A stretch of 64,000 nucleotides of DNA from Nocardioides humi (GCF_006494775.1 NZ_CP041146.1:1426001-1490000), one strand, 5' to 3'. Positions 8,649 through 19,486 are shown, numbered from the stretch's first letter. The notes: generated from the sequence alone by a model not told the origin. Translations and numbers: made by a program.

Positions 8649-10421
8649 CTACTCATCGGACAGACGGGCGGCGAGCAGCCGGCGCAGGTCGCGCCGGCTG
8701 TTCTTGCCGACGTGGGTGACCGGGAACTGGTCGAGGAACTCGAACTGGTCGGGGAGCTTGTAGGTGGCCAGGCCGCTGGCCCGCAGGTGCTCGGTGAGCT
8801 CGGCGCCGAGATCCGGCCCGGACCGGACGCCGGCCTCGGGGCGGACGACGACGCAGATCCGCTCGCCGAGGTAGGGGTCGGGCAGCCCGACGACGACCGC
8901 GTCGAGGACGTCGGGGCGCGCGAGCAGCGGGCCCTCGATCTCCTCGGTGGCGACCTTCTCGCCGCCGCGGTTGATCTGGTCCTTGGCGCGTCCGGTGACG
9001 ACGAGGTGCCCGCTCGGCAGTCGGCGGACCAGGTCGCCGGTGCGGTAGAACCCGTCGGCGGTGAACGCGTCGCGGTTCACCGGGTCGTCGGCGCCGCCGG
9101 GGGCGTAGTAGCCGCGGATCGTGTACGGCCCGCGGGTCTGCAACGCGCCCTCCTCCCCGTCGGGCACCTCGGCCTCGTCGGGGTCGGCCGGGTCGACGAT
9201 CCGGATCTCGTCGTCGGGGCTGATCGGGCGGCCCTGCGTGGTGAGCACCAGCTCGTCGGGGTCGTCGAGCCGGGTGTAGTTGACCAGGCCCTCGGCCATC
9301 CCGAACACCTGCTGCACCCGGGCGCCGAGCACCGGCCCGATCTCGGCGGCGACGGCGTCGGAGAGCCGGGCGCCGCCGACCTGGATCACCTCCAGCGAGG
9401 ACAGGTCCGGCGTACGACGGCGGGCCGACGAGATCCACGCCTGCGCCAGCGGCGGGACGAGCGAGGTCCAGGTCACCCGCTCCTCGGCCACCAGCCGGAA
9501 CGCCGTGCGCGGACTGGGATCCCGGGCCAGCACCACGGTGCCGCCGACGTGCAGGACGCCGAGGATGCCGGGCGAGCTCATCGCGAAATTGTGCGCCGCC
9601 GGGAGCACGACGAGCAGCACGGTCTCCTCGCCGAGCCCGCAGATCTCCGCCGAGGCCCGCACCGAGTACAGGTAGTCGGCATGGGTCCGCGGGATCAGCT
9701 TCGCCACCCCCGTCGTCCCCCCTGACAGCTGGAGGAACGCCACCTCCTCCGCCCGACCCGGCGCAAACAGACCTTCAGAAGACGTCGACCCGGCGCATCC
9801 TGACCTCCGGAGGACGCCGACCCGACCCGTCCCCAGGTCAGGATGCGCCGGGTCGGCGTGAATTCGGGGTTCGGATGAGCCGGGTCGGGGCCATTGTTGG
9901 ACGTCGACCAGCGCCGGCGGCTCGACCCCCTGCGCCCGCAGCCGCTCGGCCACCCGGTCCACCAGCGCGCGGTGGTCGTGGCCGTCGGTGTCGCCGGAGA
10001 CCACGATCGCCGCGGCGTCGGCGATCGCGCAGAACTGGCTCAGCTCGGTCTCGCGGTGCCCGGGCTGCGCGAAGACGGGCAGGATCCCGGCCCGGAAGCA
10101 GCCGAGGACGACGGCCACGAACTCCACGACATTGGGCAGGGCGAGCACCACCCGGTCACCCGGTACGACGCCCGCGCCCGCCAGCCGGGCGGCGGCCGCG
10201 TCGGCGGCGGCCGCCAGCTCGGCGTACGTCCAGCGCACGGGCGTGCCGTGGGCGTCGACGCCGACGACCGCCGTACGGTCCGCGAACCGGGTGGTCCGGT
10301 CGGCGACGAAGTCCGCGAAGGTCTCGTCGATCCAGTAGCCGGCTGCGCGGTAGCGCGCAGCGAATTCCTCGGGATGGGCAGCCACAGGAGCGAGCGGTGA
10401 CCGCGCGGACGCGCGGCTCAC
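8649..10421 (-). CDS. entE: 2,3-Dihydroxybenzoate-AMP ligase (EntE/DhbE-like) carrying an in-frame palindromic insert
   Basis: Activates 2,3-dihydroxybenzoate with ATP and loads it on the EntB carrier. 590 residues, longer than the roughly 540 usual for the family. Hallmarks: LQLSGGTTGVAKLIPRTHAD (ATP loop), FGMAEGLVNY, YRTGDLVRR and GRAKDQINRGGEKVATEEIE with the hinge region, plus the C-terminal GKNSRRDLRRL. Residues about 178-222, just before the ATP loop, are encoded by the four-arm palindrome at 9755-9886 and account for most of the extra length. It starts with GTG in a GTGA overlap with entC. The frame is open throughout. Confidence 0.93.
   Translation of the reverse strand: MSRASARSPLAPVAAHPEEFAARYRAAGYWIDETFADFVADRTTRFADRTAVVGVDAHGTPVRWTYAELAAAADAAAARLAGAGVVPGDRVVLALPNVVEFVAVVLGCFRAGILPVFAQPGHRETELSQFCAIADAAAIVVSGDTDGHDHRALVDRVAERLRAQGVEPPALVDVQQWPRPGSSEPRIHADPAHPDLGTGRVGVLRRSGCAGSTSSEGLFAPGRAEEVAFLQLSGGTTGVAKLIPRTHADYLYSVRASAEICGLGEETVLLVVLPAAHNFAMSSPGILGVLHVGGTVVLARDPSPRTAFRLVAEERVTWTSLVPPLAQAWISSARRRTPDLSSLEVIQVGGARLSDAVAAEIGPVLGARVQQVFGMAEGLVNYTRLDDPDELVLTTQGRPISPDDEIRIVDPADPDEAEVPDGEEGALQTRGPYTIRGYYAPGGADDPVNRDAFTADGFYRTGDLVRRLPSGHLVVTGRAKDQINRGGEKVATEEIEGPLLARPDVLDAVVVGLPDPYLGERICVVVRPEAGVRSGPDLGAELTEHLRASGLATYKLPDQFEFLDQFPVTHVGKNSRRDLRRLLAARLSDE
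9755..9886. repeat. Palindromic element of four 20-base arms inside entE
   Basis: Four copies of a roughly 20-base motif (consensus GACCCGGCGCATCCTGACCT) lie at 9755-9775, 9787-9806, 9835-9854 and 9868-9886, the first two direct and the last two inverted. The inner pair is a perfect 20-base inverted repeat around a 28-base loop. The outer pair is diverged. The whole element is translated in frame as part of EntE (about 44 codons). Confidence 0.9.
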
Positions 10422-11602
10422 CCCGGTGGCTCGGTGGTGTCGGGCGGCGGGGTGAAGCCGGTGACGCGCGCCATCGTGGCGAGCTTGGCGCCGGTCTCGC
10501 GCACCTCGAGGAGGGGGTCGGAGCCGGCGACGATGCCGGCGCCGGCGAACAGCCGCAGCCGGTCGCCGTCCATCACGGCGGCGCGGATGGTGATGGCGAA
10601 CTCGCCGTCGCCGTCGCCGTCGACCCAGCCGACGCACCCGGCGAACCAGTCGCGCAGGTCGCCCTCGAGGTCGGCGATGACCGCATTGGCCGCGGCGGTG
10701 GGCACGCCGCCCACGGCCGGGGTGGGGTGCAGCAGCTGGGCCAGGCGCAGCGCGCTCGGGCCGTCGACCCCGGGCGCCAGCCGGGCGTGGATCGGGGTGG
10801 CGAGGTGCCACACGGTGTCGGTCGAGAGCAGCTCCGGCGTCGCGGGGTACTCGATCTCGACGCAGACGTCCTTCAGGGCGTGCACGATCGCCTCGACCAC
10901 GAAGGCGTGCTCGGCGAGGTCCTTCGCCGAGGCCTGCAGGCCCTCCGCCCGGCGGGCGTCCTCGGCCGGGTCGTCCGAGCGGGGCACCGAGCCGGCGAGC
11001 GGGGTGCACGCGATGGACCGGCCCTCGCGCCGGACCAGCAGCTCGGGACTGGCGCCGACGAGGATCGCGCCCTCCCCCGGCAGGCTGCCGTCGCCGGCGG
11101 CCGGCACCAGCGGGACGCTGAACACGTAGCGCCCGGGCCGGGTGGTCAGCAGCCGGTCGATGATCTCGGCGGGCACCAGCGGCGGGGTGCTCACCACGTC
11201 GAGGCAGCGGCCCAGGACGACCTTGTGCAGGGAGCCCTCGGCGATCCGCTCCAGCGCGGCGGTCACCATGGCGGCGTACTCCGCGGGCGTGGGGAACGCG
11301 GTCACGTCGTACCGGCGCTCGACGACTCCGTCGTGCTCGTGGCGCAGGAGCGCGCGCTCGGAGCCGGCGACCTGGTGGGCGATGCCGGGCGCGCCGGAGG
11401 CGAAGGACAGCGCCACCAGCGCCCGCTCCCCCTCGGCGAGGGCGTCGACGACCTCGTCGGCCCAGGCGACGTCGGCGCCGTCGGGCGTCTGCCAGGTGCG
11501 GAGCACCCGGTCGGCGACGTACGCCTGCTCGCCGGACGCGAACAGCAGCGGCCGCGCCGCCAGTGCGGCAGGGGTGATCGGTGCGGTCTCTCGATCGTTC
11601 AC
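10418..11602 (-). CDS. entC: Isochorismate synthase (EntC/DhbC-like)
   Basis: Converts chorismate to isochorismate, the entry step to 2,3-dihydroxybenzoate. 394 residues, matching the family. The chorismate-binding fold shows LVGASPELLVRREG, CTPLAGSVPRSDDP, AKDLAEHAFVVEAI, HPTPAVGGVP and the Mg-site region near FAGAGIVAGSDP. Starts with GTG in a GTGA overlap with entA and ends in another GTGA overlap with entE, so entA-C-E form a tightly coupled message. Confidence 0.95.
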   Translation of the reverse strand: MNDRETAPITPAALAARPLLFASGEQAYVADRVLRTWQTPDGADVAWADEVVDALAEGERALVALSFASGAPGIAHQVAGSERALLRHEHDGVVERRYDVTAFPTPAEYAAMVTAALERIAEGSLHKVVLGRCLDVVSTPPLVPAEIIDRLLTTRPGRYVFSVPLVPAAGDGSLPGEGAILVGASPELLVRREGRSIACTPLAGSVPRSDDPAEDARRAEGLQASAKDLAEHAFVVEAIVHALKDVCVEIEYPATPELLSTDTVWHLATPIHARLAPGVDGPSALRLAQLLHPTPAVGGVPTAAANAVIADLEGDLRDWFAGCVGWVDGDGDGEFAITIRAAVMDGDRLRLFAGAGIVAGSDPLLEVRETGAKLATMARVTGFTPPPDTTEPPG

Positions 11603-12363
11603 AGCGAGGCTCCTCCGTCGACGAACATCTGTTGCAGCGTCACATGCCGCGCAGCGTCCGACAACAGGAAGGTCACGACCGAGGCCACGTCCTCGGGCGA
11701 GGCGATCCGGCCCAGCGGGATGCCGACCCGGAAGGCCTGCGGGTCGCCGTGGACAGCGCGTGCCGCACCATCCTCCGGGTCCGGCCACAGGTCGCGTTGC
11801 ATGGGGGTGTCCGTCGAGCCCGGCTCGACCACATTGCAGCGCACGCCGCGGGCGGCGAGCTCGAGCCCGGCGGCCCGCGTGGCCGCCGACGCGGCTGCCT
11901 TGGAGGCGGCGTACGCGATCATCCCGGTCCGCGGCACCCGGGCCGCGTTGGAACTGACCACGACGACCGAGCCGCCGTCGCGCACGTGGCGGGCGGCGCC
12001 CTGGAGGCAGTGCAGCGCCCCGCCGGCGTTGACGGCGAGGTGCCGCTGCCAGTCGGCCTCGGTGACCTCCGCCAGCCCGCCCGGGACCAGGACGCCCGCG
12101 GCGGAGACCACCCCGCCCAGCGGTCCGAGGGTCTCGGCCGCCCGCCCGAAGCCATCGCGTACGGCGACCGCGTCGGCGACGTCCGCGACGACCTCCAGCA
12201 CGGAGCCGGTCAGCTCGGCCGCGACCGCGCGCAGCCCGGCCTCGTCGCGGTCGAGCAGCGCCAGCGGCGTCCCGCCGGCGCCCAGCTGCCGGGCGACCGC
12301 CCACCCGATGCCCGAAGCGGCACCGGTGACCAGCACCGGTGCCGCAACGGACTCGCGAATCAT
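11599..12363 (-). CDS. entA: 2,3-Dihydro-2,3-dihydroxybenzoate dehydrogenase (EntA-like SDR)
   Basis: NAD-dependent short-chain dehydrogenase that oxidises 2,3-dihydro-2,3-dihydroxybenzoate to 2,3-dihydroxybenzoate. 254 residues. Cofactor motif TGAASGIG at residues 14-21, catalytic Ser in VVVSSNAA and YAASK Tyr/Lys pair are present, as is the C-terminal FVDGGASL typical of the class. First gene of the siderophore operon. The ATG lies six bases after a TATTAT box and has no Shine-Dalgarno sequence, so a leaderless message is likely. The 50-base gap to the surface-protein gene upstream contains the iron box and no evident terminator. Confidence 0.94.
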   Translation of the reverse strand: MIRESVAAPVLVTGAASGIGWAVARQLGAGGTPLALLDRDEAGLRAVAAELTGSVLEVVADVADAVAVRDGFGRAAETLGPLGGVVSAAGVLVPGGLAEVTEADWQRHLAVNAGGALHCLQGAARHVRDGGSVVVVSSNAARVPRTGMIAYAASKAAASAATRAAGLELAARGVRCNVVEPGSTDTPMQRDLWPDPEDGAARAVHGDPQAFRVGIPLGRIASPEDVASVVTFLLSDAARHVTLQQMFVDGGASL

Positions 12364-12369
12364 GTGATG

Positions 12370-12392
12370 ATAATAAGGCGCACCTTACCTAG
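12370..12392 (-). promoter_or_regulatory. Promoter with iron box for the ent operon
   Basis: Minus-strand reading gives CTAGGTAAGGTGCGCCTTA (12374-12392), 12 of 19 matches to the actinobacterial iron-box consensus and partly palindromic (TAAGG, four bases, CCTTA). It overlaps TATTAT at 12370-12375, a good -10 whose expected start point is the A of the entA ATG. Repressor binding here would cover the -10 region. No clear -35 is visible. Confidence 0.6.
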
Positions 12393-12413
12393 GCGTCCAT
12401 CGGCGTCCATCCG

Positions 12414-15400
12414 TCAGACGGCGCGCCGACGACGTCCTCCGATCGCAAGGCCGACACCCGCCAGCAGGAGAAGCAGGCCGAGAGCCAGATGCCACGGGCG
12501 GAACGACGCGCCGGCATTCGGAAGACCGCCGTCGCCGCGCGAGCCCTCGCCGCCCGCCACGGAGTCGAACCGGTTGACGACCCGGACCGATGCCTCGCCG
12601 GGCCCAGCGGTGGGCGTGAGGTCGACGGCGATCGCCGGCTTGCGGGCCTTGGTCACCGCCCCCGCGACGGTCGCCGTCATCGTCGTCGACGCGGCACCGC
12701 CGTCCTTGGTCTCGGTGAGCGTGCAGGCCGCGCTCGACGGCAGGTCGTCGTACGACGCCCGGTAGCCGTTGCCGCGCGACAGCAGCCGGTCCGCACCGCC
12801 GGGCACGTCGAAGGCCACTCGCTGGCCGTCGACGATCCAGGTGCAGGAGAGCGAGACCCGGAACGGCCCCTTCGCCCCCGGGGCGGTCGCGTCCCCGACC
12901 ACCTCCTTGGTCACCTCGAGCGAGGTCAGCCGGAAGGTGTTCGTCGCGGTGAGCGTCACCTGGCTCACGCCGCCCTGCTGGGCGGGCGGCGGCACCTCGA
13001 CGATGCCGTCCACCGGGGCGAGCACCGTCGACGTGGCGCCGCCGGAGCCGGACTCGGTCACCGTGCAGGACGTGCCGATCGCGAACGGGCCGATGGTGCG
13101 CGACTCCCCGGCCGCGAGCCGGATCGTGTCGTCGTACGGCGTCTGGCCGCGGTAGGTGCAGCGCACCGGGAAGGTGAACGTGGCCGTGCCGTAGCGCGTC
13201 GCACCGTCGCCGTCGACCTTCTTCTCCACGGTCACGGTGCCCGCGTCGTAGGCGTTGGTCACCTCGACGCCGGCCACGTCCGTGCCGGGAGTGATGCTCG
13301 CCGAGCCGTCACCGTGGTCGACGACATTGTCGCCGGTGACCACGATCTGGTCGGCGAAGAACCGGTCGGTCTCGGTGAGCTCGCAGGTCGCGCCGACCGG
13401 GATGGTGTCCGTCGGCGCCACGAACGTCTCGTCGGCCTCCAGCGTGAACTCCAGCTCGGTGGTGCCGGCGCCGTCGAAGGTGACGTCCCGGCCGGAGATC
13501 GACACGCAGCTCAGGGTGAAGGTGAACGGCCCGAAGGTGGTGCCGCTCGCCTGGGTCTGCACCCGCTTGGTCACCGTCAGCCCGGTGAACTGGTAGTCGT
13601 TGGCGATGGTCGCCGACGCCGGGACGTCGGTGACGGCCACCGTGACCGGGGTGCCCGAGCGCGAGGTCTCGCCGAACGTCCCGACGGCGCCCTGCTCGGT
13701 GAAGGTGCAGGAGCTGCCGTGGGCGCTGATCGGCACGCCGTCGATGCGCGCGGTCAGCCCGTCGGCCTGGCGCAGCTCGGTCACCGCGGCGGCGCCGAGG
13801 TCGAGCGCGACGCCGCCGGCCTCGCAGGCGGCGTCGACCCGGAGCTCCTCGGGGGCGTACGACGCCGCCGGGCCGGTGAGCTGCTTGGTGATCTCGACCG
13901 AGCCGGTGCGCAGGTGCACGCCGACCCGGTTGGGCGCGATCTGCCGGAAGCCGTTGATCCCGGTGTACTTGAACTTGATGCCGTGCTGGTTCCAGGCCAG
14001 CAGGTCGTCGCCCGGGACCGTGCGCGAGACGCCGCTCGGGTCGGCGTCCGAGGCCATCACGTTGGTCGTGGAGAACGTGACGTCGACGGCCTGGCCGGCA
14101 CGCAGCGAGCCCGCCGTCGTCGTCCGGAAGTCGAGGTGCACGCGGATGCCGGTCACCTGCGACCAGTCCGTGCTGCCGTCGGCCACGGTCCAGGTCTCGC
14201 CGTTCTGCTCACAGACCGGCTGGGTGGCGAGGTCGGTCCAGGTGTCGACGCACACGCCCGCGCTCGTGGTCACCTCGACCGTCCGGGTCGTGCCGGCCGG
14301 CGCGGAGACCTGCAGCGAGCCGGCGACCAGCTGCGGCCGGAAGGCCGAGCCCCGGGCGCTGCCCGACACCAGCTGCCGGTCACCGCGGACCGGGAGCTGG
14401 TCGAAGACCGTCATCTCGTCGATGGCGACGGTGCCGGCGTTGACGCTGTGCAGCACCCAGTCGTCGGTGCCGTCGACCTCGCTGTTGGCCACGCACGGCG
14501 AGCGGTAGTAGGAGCCACCCGTCGCGGCGAGGTTCTGCGCGCACGTCGCCGCCGGGTTGGCCGGCTGGAAGGCGCCGGCGAGCGAGCCCCGCACACCCTT
14601 GACCGTGTACAGGTTGGGCCCGGTGACGGTGCCGACGAAGTCGGTCGTCCCGCAGGTGTGGGCGTCCTGGCCCCAGTCGCCGGTGAGCGGGCCGCCGGCC
14701 ACGGTGTTGCGGCAGGCGCCCAGCACCTCGTCGGTGCGCACCGTCATCGTGTTCGTGGCGGTCTGCCCGGTGGACAGGCCGGGCTGCAGCTCGAGGAACA
14801 GCCGGATCCGGAACACCTCGCCCGGGCGCATCTGGCGGCCGTCGGCCGGCCAGGCGAACCGGAGCACCGTGCCGCCCGACTCGGGCGTCACCGTCACCTG
14901 GTCCGACAGCGTGCCGGTGGGGTCCGCGGTGAAGACCGGCGCCGGCGTGCCCGTGTAGAGCAGCTCCGGCGGGAGCGTGTCGGTCAGGTCGGTGAGGGTG
15001 AGGAAGCCGGTGCCCGTGTTCTGCACGGTCAGGTCGAACGGGACCGCGTCGCCGACCGAGGCCAGCCGGTTGCCGTCGTTGGTGAGCTTGCGGACGGCGA
15101 TCTCGCGGGTGCCCGGCGAGAGCTGGATCGCCGCGGCGGCGTCCTTGCGCTCGGAGTCGTTGCCGTCGGGCCGGGTCGTCCAGGACGTCTGGGTGTTCGG
15201 GACGGTGCCGGCGAACACGACGGGGTCGCCCGAGCCGCGGTGGGTCTCCCGCAGCCTCACCTGGAAGCGCGCGGTCGCGGACCAGTTCGGGGCCGGGACG
15301 GTGGTGGAGAAGAGCCGGCCGTCGGCCCGGGTGAAGGTGAACCGGACGCCCTGGATGTCGGCGAGCGGGAGGTCGCCGGGCACCTGCCCGGGCAGGGTCG

Positions 15401-18400
15401 CGGCGGCCGCGGGCGTGCCCGTGACCCACTGCTGGCCGTCGTACACGTCGACCTGGACGCGGTCGGCGCCCGCCGGCAGGCTCACCGTGCCGAGGCCGGT
15501 GAAGGTGAAGACGTCCCAGAAGTCGGGCGACTCCGCCTGGTCCTCGATGACCAGGCGCTGCGGCGAGAGCGTGCTGCGCGGGCCGCTGCCCTGGTTGGCG
15601 CCGAGCGTCACGGTCACCGGTACGTCGGGCGACGGCTCGTTGATCAGGGTGGGGCTGACCGACTTGCTGGGCGTGATGTTGACGATGCCGCCGGTGAGCC
15701 GGATGGTCGCGTCGGCGACGTCGCCGGTCGCGACGCCGGGGCTGGTGACCGGGTCGTAGGACTGCGCGAAGACCCGGTTCACGACGTCGAGCGTGTCGCC
15801 GGCCCGCAGCACCTGGTCGGCCCCGGTGTCGCGCAGGGTCGGTCGCAGGCGGGTCGCCAGGGTGATGCTGAGGTCGTTGTCCTGGGTGATCGTGCCGCCG
15901 CCGGTCGCCGGGGCGGTGTCCTGGAAGGTCACGCTGATGCCGACGATGGTGCCCGGGCTGGTCACGCCGCCGTTGACGGCGGCCGCCGTGGTCTGCTCGG
16001 CCGTGTAGGTGCCGGCGGACGCGTCGTACCGCAGCAGCCAGACGACGCTCGCGGCGAGGTCCACCTGGCCCGGCCGGCTGGCCGCGATGGTGATGCCGGT
16101 GACGTCGAAGCGGTTGAGCGGGTTCGGCCGCGACGGGTCGCCGAGGTGGTCCTCGGCCAGGTCGAACGGGTTGGCGTGGGCGCCGGTCGCGTCGGCAGTG
16201 CTCGCGCAGGCCGCCAGCGTGGTGTCGGTGCAGGCCGCCGGGTCGGTCAGCCGGACGTACGACGCCCGCGCGGTCGAGCCGTTGTGGCCGACCATCGTCC
16301 AGGTCGCGGTCGGGTAGTCGCCCGCGGAGGTGCCGACGGGCGGCACGTGCACCGGGTCCGTGGGCGCGACGGTCTTGGTCACCGCGACCGCCGGGTCGGG
16401 GTCGAGGATCTGGATGGTGTCGTCGTCAGTGCCGGTCACCGGCATGCCGCCCCCAGCGGCATGCCGGTGATCCGGACGTCGTTCTCGACCAGGCCCTGGT
16501 CGGGGGTGTTGTAGTCCCGCTCCTCGACGACGAACGCGCCGTCGGAGCGGGCCTTGTCGCGCACCTGCCACAGCAGCGAGAACCGGCGGTCGGTGCTGCC
16601 GGCCCCGACGCCGGTGCCGGCGTCGGGCGCGTACGGGTCGAAGGCCGCGCCGGGCTGCTGGGCCGCCTGCCGCGCCGCGGTGTCGGCCGCCGTCTCGGCG
16701 AGCGTGATCCGCACCCCGGTGGTCGAGGCGCGCTGCGGACCACTGAGCTCGTAGCCCTTGAAGCCGCGGGAGCCCTCCATCCAGGAGCCGCCGGGCGGGG
16801 CGACCGGCTCCCACTGGTCGGTGACGTCGTTGTAGAGAGCGACCTCGGTGACGGTGTCGTAGCGGAGGTACCAGCCGTTGGTGTACGGCGTGCCGCTGGC
16901 CGCGACCGGCTCGATCCGGACCAGGTCGAAGGCGTCGTACACCGTCTGGGCGACCGGCGTGGTGGCCGGGTCGGCGGCGCCGTCGGTGATCGTCACCGGC
17001 GAGAGGCCGCGGCCGACGTGCCAGTCCAGGTGGGTCGTGGCCCGGTCGCCGGACTGCGCGTCCACGGCCGCCTCGACCCAGTTCTTGCGGAGGTGGACGC
17101 CGGTGCCGGGGCCGTCGGGATCGGTGACGACGGTGCCCGTGCCGGTGTCGCCGTCGGCGTCGTGCAGGTCGTTGCCGCCGGCGGACTCGCCGTCGGCCTC
17201 GACCGTGGCCGAGTTGACGTAGGGGGTCGGCTGGTCGGGTCCGGGCGTGATGGCGCCCCCGCCGCGCAGGTCGCTGCGCGCCTCGAACTCGATGTTCGGG
17301 GTGACCGTCGTGTCGGACGCGAAGCCCGCGGCGTTGTGGAACGAGAAGCGGATGCCCTGCACGTCCTCGCCGGTGAGCGGCGCCAGCGCGGCCGCGGTCG
17401 CGGCGGCGTCGAGCCGCAGGACCGAGGCGCCTGCCTGCGGACCGTGCACGACCAGCTCGTGCCAGGCACCGGCGGTGTCCTGGACCTCGACCGTCAGGAC
17501 GGTTCCGGCCGGGACCTGGGTCGGCGCGATGGAGACCAGGTCGAAGGCGTCCCAGAACTCCGCGCTGCCGCCGCCGACGGCGTCCTCCACGACGATGTCG
17601 TGCACGAGCGCGCCGTCGCCGTGCGCGACCGCGTTGGCCGACAGCGACGAGATCACGGCGTCGCCGGGCTCGACCGCCGCCGAGGGCCGGACCGTCTTGG
17701 TCAGGGTCGTGGTGATCGCCGGGTCGACGATCCGCAGCGTGTCGCTGTCGTCGTCGGCGTCGGTGAGGCCGTTGGCGGCGCGCACGTCCGCGTCGACCCG
17801 GTTGGTGAGCGTCTTCTCGGGCAGGCCGCCGGTGGCGTCCTCCGTGGTGGCGATGGTGAAGGTGGCGCCGCCGGACTCGTCGGCGCCGATCGGGCCGGTC
17901 CAGGTGATCTCGAACCCGGAGATCCTCGCGCTCGGGCCGGTCGGCAGCTGGCCGCTCGTGACGGTCTCGCTCTCCTGACCGCCGCCCAGCAGGTGGTAGG
18001 TGATGGTCGCCTCGGTCGCCGCGGCGGGCCAGTTCAGCGCAGCGGTGAACCCGCCGAAGGTGACCTCGTCGTCGAAGAAGTCCAGGTCGGCCACGTGCAG
18101 CCGGGTGACCGGGACGCCGCCGTTGGTGCCGGTGATCGTCGCCGTGGCCTGCTGGCCGGCGGTGATGCTGCCCGGGGAGATGTCCTTGTTGGCCTCCACC
18201 GAGGGGATGGCCGGCCGCACGACGTACGACGCCGTGCCGTCGTCGTTCGCGGTCGGCTGGCCGCTCAGCTGGGCGCTGCCGGTCGCGGTGTTGTCGACCT
18301 GGTGCTCCGCGGTCGACAGGTCGGCTTCGTCGTTGCGGTGGGTGGCGCGCTGCTCGAGGCCGAGGTCGAGCTCGACCCGCTGGCCGGGCGCGATGGTCCC

Positions 18401-19372
18401 CTCGCAGGTCAGCCGGATGCCGCCGACCTGGCCGTCGGTGACACCGCTCGGCAGGCTGAGCGGGTCCGTCGCGGGGGCCGCGTCGCCCTGCTGCCAGCTC
18501 CAGGTGCCGCCCGTGCGGACGTAGGCGTCGACACGCACGGTCGTGCAGCCCGCGGGCAGCGACACGTCGCCGAAGCCGGTGAAGTCGGTGATGGTGAACG
18601 GGTTGCTCGCGGCGAGGGTGGACGCGCCGTCCGGCGCGGCCTTCGGCTCCTGGATCGTCAGCCGGTCGACCGCGACATTGCTGTTGTTGCGCACGTCGAG
18701 GCCGATGGTCGAGTCCGCGCCGGGCTCGAACGACTGGCTCGCCGGCGTCCACGACTTGTCGACGGTCACGCCCATGCCGACCGGCGCCTCGACGTTGATC
18801 GTCGCGCTGCTCTGCTTGGTGTCCGCATTGGACGCCGACACCCGAGCGGTGTTGACGATGTCGGGGCTGCGGCCCGGCGGGTAGTCGTCGGGGACCTTGA
18901 GCGAGACCGAGATCGTGTATGTCGTACCGGCCTCGAGACCGACGCCGACGGGACCGTCGGTCGGCTGGGCCAGGTCGACGGTCAGGCTGGTGCCCGCGGT
19001 CACCGCGGCCGGCGGCGCGGACCCGCCGCCGGGCTGCCAGGTCACCGTGCGCGGCACCGTGCCGGCGTTCGGGCTGAAGGTGACGTTCTGGATCGGGAAG
19101 CCCACCAGCTCCGCGGGCAGCTCGTCCACGACCCGGGTGTCGAGGCAGTCGTCCTCGGAGCACCGCACCTGGATCAGGTAGGTGAAGGTCTCGCCGGGCT
19201 GCGGCTCCGCCTTGTCCACCGTCTTGTCGATCTGCAGCGAGTTGGGTGCCCCCGACGACGGCGAGACCACCGCCACCACACCCAGCACCGCCAACAGCAC
19301 AGCCAGGACCCCGATGCCCCAGCGTCGAACATTTCCACCCGACTGCGGGCGCACGTCATCCACGATTTTCAC
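12414..19372 (-). CDS. Giant cell-wall-anchored surface protein with DUF11-like and DUF5979-like repeats, one apparent frameshift
   Basis: A secreted protein of about 2,319 residues once one base is restored in the CCCCC run at 16450-16454. Without it, the first frame ends after 978 residues. The N terminus has a basic stretch and a hydrophobic signal (WGIGVLAVLLAVLGVVAVV). The body is a chain of beta-rich modules, many opening with V-x-K-x-V/L (LTKTVRP, VTKTVAP, VRKLTN). At least four C-terminal modules resemble DUF5979/prealbumin-like repeats (VEITKQL, LTVTKRV, VTVEKKV, LEVTKEV). The end has LPNAG, a hydrophobic helix and GGRRRRAV, a sortase-type anchor. GTG start with GAGGGAG upstream. An adhesin or stalk role is inferred. 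No sortase gene is in the window. Confidence 0.88.
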
Positions 19373-19486
19373 TTCACTCCCTCTCCCGCCGAGGACCGTA
19401 CGGGTGAAAGGAGGCCGCCCATGGCCGAATCCGGGTAAAAGCTATGCAGGTCGCACCGGTTTCACCCGGTTTGTCACCCGAAGGGA

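Noticed and set aside
16436..19372. Separate 978-residue secreted protein upstream of a second surface protein
   Set aside because: The first frame ends at a CCCCC run in the middle of a conserved module boundary. The second frame has no start signal or signal peptide, and one added base joins them perfectly.
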